This document shows, in pieces, positions 8,298 to 17,602 of a stretch of 64,000 nucleotides of DNA; position 1 is the first letter of the stretch; the number at the start of each line of letters is the position of its first letter. Origin of the DNA: Shewanella donghaensis (GTDB taxonomy: Bacteria > Pseudomonadota > Gammaproteobacteria > Enterobacterales > Shewanellaceae). Location: positions 1,302,001 through 1,366,000 of the forward strand of contig NZ_CP041783.1 in assembly GCF_007567505.1 (NCBI RefSeq), read 5' to 3'. The notes under the pieces were generated by a model, which was given only the letters and a program-made list of their open reading frames with translations, was not told the origin of the DNA and made no database searches. A program made the position numbers and the translations under genes.

Positions 8298-9260
8298 TTA
8301 AAGTCCGATGGCGGCTTTGATTAGATGTGCAGATTCACGCACTGATTGACGTCCAGCTTCGATAGCTTCGTCAGCTCGGTGGAACTCCATAGTACCGATA
8401 TCGGAAAGTTGCGGAACCAAACAAACATCAGGTGGATCGCCCATTAATCTAGCACGTTTATGACGCTGCTCTAGTATATCCATCGATTGTGACATCACAG
8501 CTATCATGCCAGGATGAGATTTAGTGTTTGCTGAAAACTTTTCAGAAAAACTATTAATGTACTCTTTGCCTTTACCTAGAATATCCATGAAGGCAGATTC
8601 AGGTTCTTTGGCAACTTGTTGTTTCTCAATTTCCGTTGGCGGCCGGCTGGTCATTTGCTGTGGCAACATATGCATGCTATTACGTCTATGGCCATTTAAA
8701 TCGACAGCAATCACCACGTCAACATCCATTGCACGGCACATAGAAACGGGTACAGGATTCACTACCGCGCCATCGACTAACCAGCGATCTTGTAACTGTA
8801 CTGGTGGTAAAAATCCTGGCATTGAACAAGATGCTCTTACCGCATGACGTAAATCACCTTGTTTAAACCAAATTTCTTGGCCAGAATACAAATCAGTTGC
8901 CACTGCCGAAAACGGCTTTTTAAGTTGTTCTATTTTTAACTCGCCAATTCGACCGGCTAAAACATCAAACACCTTCTCACCACTAATTAAGCCGCCTTTA
9001 CGCCAACTTAAATCCATCAGCCCTAAAACATCCCAACTAGAGAAGCCGCTAACCCAATCATGTAACTCATCTAAATGATCATTTGCATACGCAGCACCAA
9101 CAAGTGCACCAACTGAGCAACCTGCTATTTTTTCAGGATGAATACCTAATTCAGCAAGTTCTTTAAGCACACCAATATGTGCCCATCCTTTTGCTGCACC
9201 ACTACCTAGGGCAATCCCTACGCGAAGTGGAGGATTCTTATCTTTGGAGCCTTTAGACAT
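8298..9260 (-). CDS. rssA: Patatin-like phospholipase family protein, RssA-type
   Basis: Cytosolic patatin-fold serine hydrolase of the RssA/YchK group. The oxyanion-hole stretch GSGAAKGWAHIG (residues 19-30), the nucleophile elbow G47-C-S49-V-G and the catalytic Asp163 in DGAVVNPVPV form the Ser-Asp dyad, so the protein looks active. In E. coli rssA neighbours rssB, but no rssB-like gene is present here, so only the family and not a role in RpoS control can be inferred. The C-terminal 110 residues beyond the patatin core are predicted helical. Native substrate is unknown. Confidence 0.85.
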   Translation of the reverse strand: MSKGSKDKNPPLRVGIALGSGAAKGWAHIGVLKELAELGIHPEKIAGCSVGALVGAAYANDHLDELHDWVSGFSSWDVLGLMDLSWRKGGLISGEKVFDVLAGRIGELKIEQLKKPFSAVATDLYSGQEIWFKQGDLRHAVRASCSMPGFLPPVQLQDRWLVDGAVVNPVPVSMCRAMDVDVVIAVDLNGHRRNSMHMLPQQMTSRPPTEIEKQQVAKEPESAFMDILGKGKEYINSFSEKFSANTKSHPGMIAVMSQSMDILEQRHKRARLMGDPPDVCLVPQLSDIGTMEFHRADEAIEAGRQSVRESAHLIKAAIGL

Positions 9261-9378
9261 TTACGAAATCCTTTGCCATATTTACGTACATTGTTAGCTT
9301 ATCTTACGCCTAAGCTGTTGGCTATCACCTAGCTTACACGGTATAATATCTGGCTATCATTTTTTAGGGGATTTACCT

Positions 9379-10746
9379 TTGTTATTTACCGATTTTTCTT
9401 TAGACACACGCTTACTTGACAGTCTAAAGCATATGGGGATTTCTGAGCCAACAGAAATTCAGCAACAAGCCATGCCAGTTGCCCTAGCGGGTAAAGATTT
9501 AATGGCATCATCGAAAACCGGTTCAGGTAAAACCCTGGCGTTTTTATTACCTGCATTACAGCGCGTAATATCAACCAGAGCACTTTCTAAAAAAGATCCA
9601 CGTGTCCTCATTTTATTACCGACCCGTGAACTTGCCCAACAAGTTTATGGTCAGTTACGTTTACTTGTTGCCAATACTCAATATAAAGCCATGAGTATTT
9701 TAGGCGGTGAGAACTTTAACGACCAAGCAAAACTGCTTTCTCGCGACCCACATTTTATTGTGGCAACGCCTGGCCGTATTGCTGACCACTTAAAGCAACG
9801 TCATTTATACTTAAATGGTTTAGAGCTACTGATCCTTGATGAAGCTGACCGCATGTTGGATTTAGGTTTTGCACCACAACTTAAAGCCATCAATGACGCT
9901 GCTGATCACAAGCGCCGACAAACATTAATGTTCTCTGCCACATTAGATCATGATGATATTAATGATATTGCCGCGACATTATTAAAGTCACCAAAGCACG
10001 TTGCTATTGGAGCCTCTCACGCTGAGCATGTCGACATTGTTCAACGGGTGTTTTTAGTCGACCATCTTGACCATAAACAAGCCGTGCTGCAGCATGTATT
10101 GAAAACTGAACAGCATAAGCAAGTTATCATTTTTACTGCGACACGTTCTGATACCGACAGGCTTGCTAAATTATTAGCTGAAGAAGGTTTAGAAACCGCA
10201 GCGCTAAGTGGTGATTTAAGTCAGTCTGCGCGTAATCAAATCATGGATAAATTCAGCCGTGGTCAACAAAAGATTTTAGTTACTACTGATGTTGCCTCTC
10301 GCGGATTAGATTTATTAAATGTGTCATTAGTGATTAACTTTGACATGCCAAAATTTGCTGAAGAATACGTTCACCGTATCGGCCGTACAGGTCGTGCGGG
10401 CGCCAAAGGTGATGCGATTTCTTTGGTAGGTCCTAAGGATTGGGAAAGTTTTAAAAAGGTGCAAGTGTTCTTACGCAAAACCTTCGACTTCTCAACTATC
10501 GAAGGGCTTGAACCAAAATTCAAAGGCTTAAAAGACAAAGTTAAAGCTTCAGATGCTAATAAAAAATCTGCTGATAGCACCGTAGCCAAGAAACGTGTCG
10601 CCACGAAGAAAGCTAAAGTCGCGCCTAAACTTGATAAACGTTTTGCTTCTGGTGTAGATATTGGTGATGCACCAATACGCCGTAAAGCTAAACCCGTACA
10701 GATTATCGAGAATGATGATTCAATCATCTCTGATGAAGAAGAATAA
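9379..10746 (+). CDS. DEAD-box ATP-dependent RNA helicase
   Basis: 455 residues with the full set of DEAD-box motifs: the F-T-x-Q region (PTEIQQQAMP, about 24-33), Walker A ASSKTGSGKT, PTRELAQQ, the DEAD motif LDEADRMLDLGF, SAT in MFSATLD, and the C-terminal RecA motifs TTDVASRGLD and YVHRIGRTGRAG. A basic then acidic tail (about 380-455, Lys-rich, ending SDEEE) probably contacts RNA. It begins with TTG at 9379, with AGGGG 8 nt upstream. Likely roles are ribosome assembly or mRNA turnover. It is not clearly SrmB, RhlB, RhlE or DeaD by motif alone, so no symbol is given. Confidence 0.92.
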   Translation: MLFTDFSLDTRLLDSLKHMGISEPTEIQQQAMPVALAGKDLMASSKTGSGKTLAFLLPALQRVISTRALSKKDPRVLILLPTRELAQQVYGQLRLLVANTQYKAMSILGGENFNDQAKLLSRDPHFIVATPGRIADHLKQRHLYLNGLELLILDEADRMLDLGFAPQLKAINDAADHKRRQTLMFSATLDHDDINDIAATLLKSPKHVAIGASHAEHVDIVQRVFLVDHLDHKQAVLQHVLKTEQHKQVIIFTATRSDTDRLAKLLAEEGLETAALSGDLSQSARNQIMDKFSRGQQKILVTTDVASRGLDLLNVSLVINFDMPKFAEEYVHRIGRTGRAGAKGDAISLVGPKDWESFKKVQVFLRKTFDFSTIEGLEPKFKGLKDKVKASDANKKSADSTVAKKRVATKKAKVAPKLDKRFASGVDIGDAPIRRKAKPVQIIENDDSIISDEEE

Positions 10747-10819
10747 CCTCTAATTTTAAATACATGATGCGTTAACTAACCATCATGCAAAAACAAACTA
10801 GCTCAAACTAAGGTATAAC

Positions 10820-11257
10820 ATGAATATTTGTGGTGTAGAATTAAAAGGTGGCGAAGCCGTCATCAGCCTATTAAATTACGAGAAAGATGCATTCAACGTA
10901 CCGGAATGTCGTCAAATCTCTTTCAGTATTTCAAAATCAGTTGAAACTGAATCAATTCGTGAATTTCATTTTGCTTTCCATAAATTAATGGAAGATTACA
11001 AAGTCACTGAAATCGTCATAATTGAACGTGAACAGAAAGGCAAATTTGCTGGTTCTGCCACCAGCTTTAAACTAGAAGCGTCAATTCAAATCACAGACTT
11101 ACCAGTAACGGTAATTAGCCCAGTGATAATTAAAGAAGAGCTAAAGCGTAACCCGCCACAAGCTGACCTATTAACATTAGGCCTTAAACGTGTGCAATTA
11201 CCGGCTTTTGAAGCGGCATTCGCTCAACAAAATCGCCGCATGTATGACAAAATCTAA
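10820..11257 (+). CDS. DUF3010 family protein
   Basis: 145-residue cytosolic protein starting MNICGVELKGGEAVI. It resembles the DUF3010 family found in Shewanella, Vibrio and relatives, whose members have no assigned role. The start (I-C-G-V-E-L-K-G) and the later IVIIEREQKGKFAGSA and VISPVIIKEELKR stretches recall an RNase H-like fold, where an acidic residue on the first strand and a later Glu sit near each other. That fold is a guess from the pattern. It follows the helicase gene by 73 bp on the same strand, so shared transcription is possible. Confidence 0.75.
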   Translation: MNICGVELKGGEAVISLLNYEKDAFNVPECRQISFSISKSVETESIREFHFAFHKLMEDYKVTEIVIIEREQKGKFAGSATSFKLEASIQITDLPVTVISPVIIKEELKRNPPQADLLTLGLKRVQLPAFEAAFAQQNRRMYDKI

Positions 11258-11357
11258 GTCCTATTAAGGAATAGATTCACTTGTCAGTTAGCCGCTATTT
11301 GATGCTCATGGTATTTAACTAGCCGCTAACTGATAAGGTTAAAAACAAGTACCCCTT

Positions 11358-12035
11358 ATGAATTCAAGAAAAACCCCATCAGCACCCATTCCAGTAAAAA
11401 AACGTAACCTTAGTGCGCCGCCAAAAATGGCAGTAAAAGCATCAAATCTTCATGCCGTAACCAATCAAGCTGCAAAACAAACACTGGCAGCTTTAGTCAC
11501 CAGCACAGATGTAACAGCGAAGAAACAGCAAAATGCCCAACTTAAATATATTGCCGGCTATTCAGCTAACACCATTGAACAGGTAAAGGATCTTATCGCC
11601 ACGGATACACTCAAAAGCGCAATTTTGAAGCATTATCCTGTTGTGCATGATATTCGCACGGATAAAGCGCTATATGACTACACAATGGTTTTTAAGCAGC
11701 AATACCTTAAGCAGTCGGCTCCTATTTCTAAAGTAATCTTCGACGAAAAAATAACCCTAAGCCATCAAGCTTTAGGGCTTCATACTTATGCTAATCGCAC
11801 CCAAGGTAATAAGGTCAAAGCGAAGAATGAAATCCGCATATCGTCAAGGTTACGTCATGTACCCGAACCACTATTGCGAATGGTTGTCGTGCATGAGCTC
11901 GCTCACCTAAAAGAAAAAGACCATAACAAAGCTTTCTATCAATTGTGTGAATACATGACCAGTGATTACCACCAGCTCGAATTTGATTTACGATTATTAC
12001 TGACCTGTATTGAACTAGGCAAATCGCCTTATTAG
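11358..12035 (+). CDS. YgjP-like zinc metalloprotease (M48-related)
   Basis: The C-terminal 165 residues match E. coli YgjP closely, including the gluzincin motif VVHELAHLKEKDHNKAFYQL, in which HELAH supplies two zinc ligands and the catalytic Glu, and the downstream LEFDLRL block. The first 60 residues form a Lys/Ala/Thr/Pro-rich extension not present in E. coli YgjP. It may be disordered, or it may reflect a start placed too far upstream (internal Met at residue 24). No signal peptide is seen, so it is cytosolic. There is no strong ribosome-binding site before 11358. The substrate is unknown. Confidence 0.82.
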   Translation: MNSRKTPSAPIPVKKRNLSAPPKMAVKASNLHAVTNQAAKQTLAALVTSTDVTAKKQQNAQLKYIAGYSANTIEQVKDLIATDTLKSAILKHYPVVHDIRTDKALYDYTMVFKQQYLKQSAPISKVIFDEKITLSHQALGLHTYANRTQGNKVKAKNEIRISSRLRHVPEPLLRMVVVHELAHLKEKDHNKAFYQLCEYMTSDYHQLEFDLRLLLTCIELGKSPY

Positions 12036-12096
12036 CGCAGCAGGTTAATCTACAATAAGTTAAATCAATGAGTAGAAGAAATTGAAGCTATAAAAA

Positions 12097-12127
12097 AAAC
12101 CACTTTTAACATCGTCGAAAGTGGTTT
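12097..12127 (-). terminator. Terminator downstream of mepM
   Basis: AAACCACTTT pairs with AAAGTGGTTT across an 11-nt loop. On the minus strand the stem runs into a run of at least seven T residues, 30 bp past the mepM stop. Confidence 0.85.
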
Positions 12128-12156
12128 AAATCTAACAATAAGAAAGCTTAACAGCG

Positions 12157-13446
12157 TTAACCTAGATCCATCATCATCTGTTTGCTATTCACTAAATTTT
12201 TGAATGCGGCCATTTGCTTTTTAGGCAATACAGAAGCTTCGATAATACTGACTTTCATCGGATTCACTGGGCGTCCATTAACATGAAATTCATAGTGTAA
12301 ATGTGGGCCTGTCACCCGTCCGGTGTTCCCCGTTAAACCTATGGCTTGACCACGTTTAACCCGCTGGCCTTTTCGCACCAAAAACTTAGAAAGATGTAAA
12401 TAACGCGTTCTGACATTATTGTCATGTTCAATGACAATGTATTTACCCGCAAACCGATGATTAGTAATCATGGATACTACGCCGTCACCAGGTGCCACAA
12501 CCTTGGTGCCAATTGGTGTCGCGAAGTCGGTGCCATTATGTGGTGATACACGCCCTGTAACAGGGTGCTTACGGGTTGGATTAAAGCTTGAAGACAATCT
12601 GTACTGTCTGTCTAAAGGTACGCGCTGAAATGCACTGGCTAAGCCTTGGCCTTTATCATCGTAATAGTTGCCATCAATATTTTGAAATGCACTCACATTA
12701 CGTCGACCAGTCACAATACGCACCGCTTCGATTTTAGCTGCGCCCGTGGACTCACCTTCAATGAATTGATCATTCATCAATACTGAAAATTTATCACCCG
12801 CGCGTAAATCTCGCGAGAAATTCAATTTGCTCGATAATAGCGTTTCAATCGTTTGAATTTGCGCAGCTGTTAACCCAAAGCGTTGTGCCGATAAATAGAA
12901 AGAACCATTAATTTCACCACTAATGATGCGGTTTTGCCAAATGCCTTCAATATTAATTTCTTCAACGCCATAACTACCATCATCAAAGCGGTTAAACACG
13001 ACTTGGTAAGCTGGATTGAAATACAATTCAAGCTTCACTAAATTTTGTTGCTCATCTTGCCAAAACTGAATGCGATTACCTAGTGATAACGTGTCTAAAG
13101 CTAATACATTTAAATCAGCTTCTAGCACCTTATACATGGTCTGCTGCCCTATTCCGGCAATTTCGAATAAGTGGCTTAACGTGTCACCATTTTGAATCAC
13201 ACGTTCAAACGTAGGTACTTCAGGCTCAACAAACTTGATATCTGATTGATTAGTGACATGAGGAAGCAAGGCTTCTATATCTAGCGCCACTGGAATACGT
13301 TGTGATGAAAACTCTTGGGGTGTAGGCCACAGTAATGCTGCAGCGATAATAAACACGCTACTTAATAAGAGTTTTCGATGTAATGCGGGTAGGCTTTGCG
13401 CTTTAGTGAAAAGCGTTTGTAACCTATCCATTTTAGCTGAAAGCAA
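12157..13446 (-). CDS. mepM: Murein DD-endopeptidase MepM-like (LysM + M23)
   Basis: Periplasmic, inner-membrane-anchored peptidoglycan hydrolase that cleaves D-Ala-mDAP crosslinks to allow wall growth. It has an N-terminal basic segment and a membrane anchor (about residues 24-42, LLLSSVFIIAAALLW). An OapA/LysM-like module follows around VIQNGDTLSHLFEIAGI. The C-terminal M23 domain carries HNGTDFATPIGTKVVAP and HLHYEFHVNGRPVNP with the zinc-binding His/Asp and the HxH motif. The 429-residue length is close to E. coli MepM (440). A second ATG four codons in (MDRLQTLF) is an alternative start. It has its own terminator. Confidence 0.92.
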   Translation of the reverse strand: MLSAKMDRLQTLFTKAQSLPALHRKLLLSSVFIIAAALLWPTPQEFSSQRIPVALDIEALLPHVTNQSDIKFVEPEVPTFERVIQNGDTLSHLFEIAGIGQQTMYKVLEADLNVLALDTLSLGNRIQFWQDEQQNLVKLELYFNPAYQVVFNRFDDGSYGVEEINIEGIWQNRIISGEINGSFYLSAQRFGLTAAQIQTIETLLSSKLNFSRDLRAGDKFSVLMNDQFIEGESTGAAKIEAVRIVTGRRNVSAFQNIDGNYYDDKGQGLASAFQRVPLDRQYRLSSSFNPTRKHPVTGRVSPHNGTDFATPIGTKVVAPGDGVVSMITNHRFAGKYIVIEHDNNVRTRYLHLSKFLVRKGQRVKRGQAIGLTGNTGRVTGPHLHYEFHVNGRPVNPMKVSIIEASVLPKKQMAAFKNLVNSKQMMMDLG

Positions 13447-13888
13447 TTTGATGCCCGCCCTAATTATACGTATAGAAGAATGTATACCTTTGTGCCGTTA
13501 ACTTACGTACTTAAGCACTAGAAGATATAGCAACGATGAGTTATATCAAAAAAAAGCGGTAATAAAAATATAAACTGTCGTTTAAATTGCATAAATTTGA
13601 ACTAGGTAAAGGAAAGTAAACAACATGGGAAAGGACTGTTACCATACATGTAGGCTCGGTTTACATCTATATGCCAGTCATAAAACACCTGACAAACACT
13701 ATGATATATGAAATGCGACTAGTGACTAAGTATGTGAAATGTAGAAGGCATTCTGAATAAATGAAGGTTAAGTGAACTCTACTTTCTAATAAAGCTCACT
13801 TGAACCATTTATGATAGCTCACACACCTAAAAAACCATTATTTGCTGGTTGTGCTTCTTGGTACTGTAGGTTTTAAGTCTGCTGATAT
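13447..13888. other. Intergenic region between mepM and sbcC
   Basis: About 440 bp without a convincing gene. It contains the mepM promoter side. A 28-codon frame at 13625-13711 has a purine-rich AAAGGAAAG upstream but no recognisable product. No clear terminator for sbcC is visible; a weak AACCA/TGGTT hairpin near 13833 is all that is seen. Confidence 0.5.
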
Positions 13889-16800
13889 TTAAACCTGCTG
13901 GGTGTCGCTATTTACCCGATATTCGGGTTGAAGCTTACTGACCCCAAGTCCATTCATTTTATGGACTTTAATTTGTACGCCGATTCGTTCTTTCATGGCT
14001 TCAATATGACTAATAACCCCAATCATTTTTCCTGAGGCATTGAGGTTGTCTAGTGCATCAAGGGCGGTATCTAAAGTTTGACTGTCTAAGGTGCCAAAAC
14101 CTTCATCTAAAAACAATGAGTCAATACTGGTTTTATGACTAACAAGATCAGATAGTGCTAAGGCCAGCGCAAGACTGACTAAAAAGCTTTCACCGCCGGA
14201 TAACGTGCGGGTATCCCTTATTGCATCCCCTTGCCATGTATCCAGTACTTGTAACTCTAAATCCACTGATTGCTTACGCTCTAACAGATAACGACCTTGA
14301 AGACGGTCAAGTTGTCTATTGGCTAATGTCACTAAGTGATCTAAGGTCAGGCCTTGAGCAAACTTACGGAATTTATCGCCTTTTTGCGAACCGATTAGCG
14401 AGTGTAAATAAGCGATATCATCATAGGCCTGTTTAGCCTGTATCAGCTCTTCAAATAATTGCTGCTGACTATGACGCTTTTGCTTATCATCATCCAATAA
14501 ATGGCTCACTTGCCACAGTGATTGCTTGACCTCACCTAACGCAGCTTCAGCTTGCTGATGCTGCAATTTGACTTGTGCTAAATCAGCTTGATCAAAACCA
14601 TGCTCTAGCCCTTGAGCTTGAAGCTCAGCTAAATGCTGTTTAGCTTGCTCAATCAAGGTCGTTGCTTTTAAACGTTGTTCATTGAGTTGTTGCTGCAATT
14701 GGAGCAATTGCAGGCGCTCAGATTTTGGCATTAACGCCAGTTTAAATTCTGCCTGACTTGCAAATGGACTGTTGCTGAGCTCCGCTTGCCACAATGATTG
14801 TGAAGCCAGCAGCTCGTCAGATGCAACTGTAACTTGCTTACTCACCGCTTCAATATGCGCGTTAACCGTATCAAGTTTTTGTTGCTGTTGACTGAGCTGA
14901 GTTTGCGCAGCAGCTAATTGCGCTTCCGCTTGCTCCAACCTTGTTTGGCTTGCTTGTTTTTCAGTTAATGTCTGTTTATCAGCAAATAGTTGCTGACGCT
15001 GCTCCGTCAATTGCTTCAGCTGAGCATCAACTTCAGCTAATTGCTGTTGCTGCAATTGTAATTGCTGCTGCAATTCTTGCTGTTGAGTGGCCACGCTTTG
15101 CTGCTGTTGCTGCAACAGTTGTAATTGCTGCTGAGAATCAAGTTGTTGATCACAGGCTTGTTGCCATAAACTCAATTGTTGCTGCAGCGCTTTAATCCAA
15201 GACTCAAAGTCTGCCATTGCAGGCATTGTCTCTCCAGACTGAGCTATCGATTCCGTTAACTCAACAACCAAAGCATTAAGGCTATTGGTAATCGCTACTC
15301 GCTGTTGCTCAATGTCACTTAAACCACTTAATCCCGTGTCTAATTGCTGTGTGAGTAAACTCAATTGATGTTGTTGTTGCTCGACAGCCGACAGGGCTTG
15401 TTGATAATGATCATTATGCTGCTGCAGTTGTGCTTTACACTGCCTGATATGACTTAAACGCTGGGTCAGCGTTTGCTGTAATTGCGCTGTTTGGGCGACA
15501 TAATCACTTGCTTGAGTATCACTAGCTTGCTCAGCTATCGCAAAGTTAATCCCCAATTGTTGACAAAATTGCAGCCAATCATTTTGGTACTCTTGCTGCT
15601 GCCCTGATAACTTGCTGATACTTTGCAACGCGGTATTAAGCTGCAGTTGTAATGACTCAAATTCCAACTTGGCTTGCGCTCCCTGAGTTTGAATATTGGC
15701 TAATTGTTCAGTGGCTTGTTGATGGCGTAATTCCTTTTGTGAGATATCAACAGATTGATACTCAGTCACTAATGGATGTGTTGTTGAACCGCAGAGCGCA
15801 CACGGCTGCCCTTCTACTAATTTAGCTCGGTGCTCAGTTAAATCGGCAATATGCTGTTCTTGTTTAAGCAAGGTGGATAGATCTTTTACCTGCTGATTTT
15901 TATCACTCCATAGGGTTCTAACTTGGGTTAACTCTACTTGCTTTAACGCCATATTGTGTTCAGCAAGTGATTGTTGCTCTGTGTGCTGACTCAATTCTTG
16001 CTGTGTTTCTTGGTAGCGCACAGAAAGCTGCAGTAACTGGCTTCTTTGAGGCTGCTGTGCAATAAGGCTATTACATTGCTGCTCAATAGCCTGTTCATCA
16101 TCACCCGCTAATAAGCTATGTAATTGATACTGTGATTGCTGACGCGTTTCATCAAGCTTAGTGAGCTGTTGTTGCTCGGAATTCACTTTAGCTGTAATGG
16201 TTGAAATTTGCGCCTTTAGCGTTTGTTGTTGCTGAGTAAAAGATTCAGCTTGTTGAGTTAATTTGCTCTGCTGACGAGTTTGTTCAGCGTAAGCAGCATA
16301 TTGTTGCTGCCACATACCCAAACGAGTTTGAATCAATTTACCCTGGGAATATTGTGCAATAATTTGCTGTTGTTGCGCTTTTAATGCATCTATATTTTGT
16401 ACTTGTGCATCTAAGCCTTGTTGTTTTTGCAGTAAGTCTGCTGACAACTGTGATTGCTGTTGAAGGCTCTGTTGTTGCTGAGTTAGTTGAAATGTCACTT
16501 GCTCAATGTGATTATCAAGGGGCTGAACTTGATGATCAATTTTTTTGACTAAATCGGTGTGCTGTTGCTTAGCTTGGGTTAATTGTTGCGACTGCTGCTG
16601 CTGTTGATTCGATACTTGGGTTAACTGCTCCGTTGCTTGAGCAAGTTCATCATTACGCTGCTGCAATTGCTGTTGTAACTGTGAATGCGCGCTATCAAGC
16701 TTAGTCATGCCTTCAAATAGCGGTAATAGCACTTCAGCAGGTTCACTGGCGGCAAGTTTAGCTAATGCAGCTTGCTGTGTTTGTAACTGCTCTTGCGCTA

Positions 16801-17602
16801 TGTTCAGCTGTTGCTCACTGGCAGTATGTTGCTGCGCCGCTTGATCAAGTTGCTTTGCCCACGTCAGTTGCTGTTGGCTTTGCTCTAGTGTTTGCTGGTG
16901 TTGCTGCGATTGCTCAGTTAACAGTGCCTTTTCGGCTTGCTTAGCTGCAATACTGTCATCATCTAATAATTCAACGCTATTGGTTTTTGCTTCGAGTATC
17001 GCTAAGTGCTGTTTAGACTGGCTAAATTTCTGATGAACTTGTTCAGATATAAGGCCATATATTTCAGTGCCTGTTAGCTCCTCGAGTAACTCTGCACGCT
17101 CATTGGCTTTGGCATTTAAAAATGCCGCAAACTGACCTTGAGATAACATCATCGACTTGGTAAAGCGGGCAAAATCTAATCCGGTAATAGATTCTGTTAA
17201 TTCGGTTTTATGTTTAATTTGGCTCGCGAGAATTTTTCCGTCATCTAATTGCGCTAATTCAACTTGCGCATCTTGTAAATTACCATCAACCTGACCACGT
17301 GAACGACGCTGGCTCCAAAAAGCGCGATAGCCCTTCCCTTTTACTTCAAACTCGACTTCAGCTAAGCAATCACTGGTTCCCCGAGTCATCAGTTCATTAG
17401 AGGTTTTAGAAATCGAATCTAATCGCGGAGTGCGGTGATATAACGCCAAACAAATGGCATCTAAAATAGTGGTTTTACCTGAACCTGTTGGCCCGATAAT
17501 GGCAAACAGACCATTCTCTTTGAACGGGGATTGGGTAAAATCAATTTTCCATTCGTTTTTTAAGGAGTTAATGTTCTTAAAACGTAAGCTAAGGATTTTC
17601 AT
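13889..17602 (-). CDS. sbcC: Exonuclease subunit SbcC (Rad50-like SMC ATPase)
   Basis: ATPase subunit of the SbcCD (Mre11-Rad50-like) nuclease, which cuts hairpins and protein-blocked DNA ends. Walker A GPTGSGKT is at residues 37-44, two very long antiparallel coiled coils follow, and the zinc hook CALC is near residue 598. The ABC signature LSGGESFLVSLALAL is near 1135 and Walker B SLFLDEGFGTLD near 1164. At 1237 aa it is longer than E. coli SbcC (1048). The coiled coils are exceptionally Gln-rich, with runs such as QQLQLLQQQQQ encoded by CAG/CAA. The start overlaps the sbcD stop by one base (TAATG), so translation is coupled. Confidence 0.96.
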   Translation of the reverse strand: MKILSLRFKNINSLKNEWKIDFTQSPFKENGLFAIIGPTGSGKTTILDAICLALYHRTPRLDSISKTSNELMTRGTSDCLAEVEFEVKGKGYRAFWSQRRSRGQVDGNLQDAQVELAQLDDGKILASQIKHKTELTESITGLDFARFTKSMMLSQGQFAAFLNAKANERAELLEELTGTEIYGLISEQVHQKFSQSKQHLAILEAKTNSVELLDDDSIAAKQAEKALLTEQSQQHQQTLEQSQQQLTWAKQLDQAAQQHTASEQQLNIAQEQLQTQQAALAKLAASEPAEVLLPLFEGMTKLDSAHSQLQQQLQQRNDELAQATEQLTQVSNQQQQQSQQLTQAKQQHTDLVKKIDHQVQPLDNHIEQVTFQLTQQQQSLQQQSQLSADLLQKQQGLDAQVQNIDALKAQQQQIIAQYSQGKLIQTRLGMWQQQYAAYAEQTRQQSKLTQQAESFTQQQQTLKAQISTITAKVNSEQQQLTKLDETRQQSQYQLHSLLAGDDEQAIEQQCNSLIAQQPQRSQLLQLSVRYQETQQELSQHTEQQSLAEHNMALKQVELTQVRTLWSDKNQQVKDLSTLLKQEQHIADLTEHRAKLVEGQPCALCGSTTHPLVTEYQSVDISQKELRHQQATEQLANIQTQGAQAKLEFESLQLQLNTALQSISKLSGQQQEYQNDWLQFCQQLGINFAIAEQASDTQASDYVAQTAQLQQTLTQRLSHIRQCKAQLQQHNDHYQQALSAVEQQQHQLSLLTQQLDTGLSGLSDIEQQRVAITNSLNALVVELTESIAQSGETMPAMADFESWIKALQQQLSLWQQACDQQLDSQQQLQLLQQQQQSVATQQQELQQQLQLQQQQLAEVDAQLKQLTEQRQQLFADKQTLTEKQASQTRLEQAEAQLAAAQTQLSQQQQKLDTVNAHIEAVSKQVTVASDELLASQSLWQAELSNSPFASQAEFKLALMPKSERLQLLQLQQQLNEQRLKATTLIEQAKQHLAELQAQGLEHGFDQADLAQVKLQHQQAEAALGEVKQSLWQVSHLLDDDKQKRHSQQQLFEELIQAKQAYDDIAYLHSLIGSQKGDKFRKFAQGLTLDHLVTLANRQLDRLQGRYLLERKQSVDLELQVLDTWQGDAIRDTRTLSGGESFLVSLALALALSDLVSHKTSIDSLFLDEGFGTLDSQTLDTALDALDNLNASGKMIGVISHIEAMKERIGVQIKVHKMNGLGVSKLQPEYRVNSDTQQV

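Noticed and set aside
13625-13711. 28-codon frame with purine-rich leader
   Set aside because: No similarity to a known small protein; such short frames are common by chance.
15000-15200. Open frames on the + strand across sbcC
   Set aside because: They arise from the CAG/CAA repeat coding of Gln on the opposite strand.
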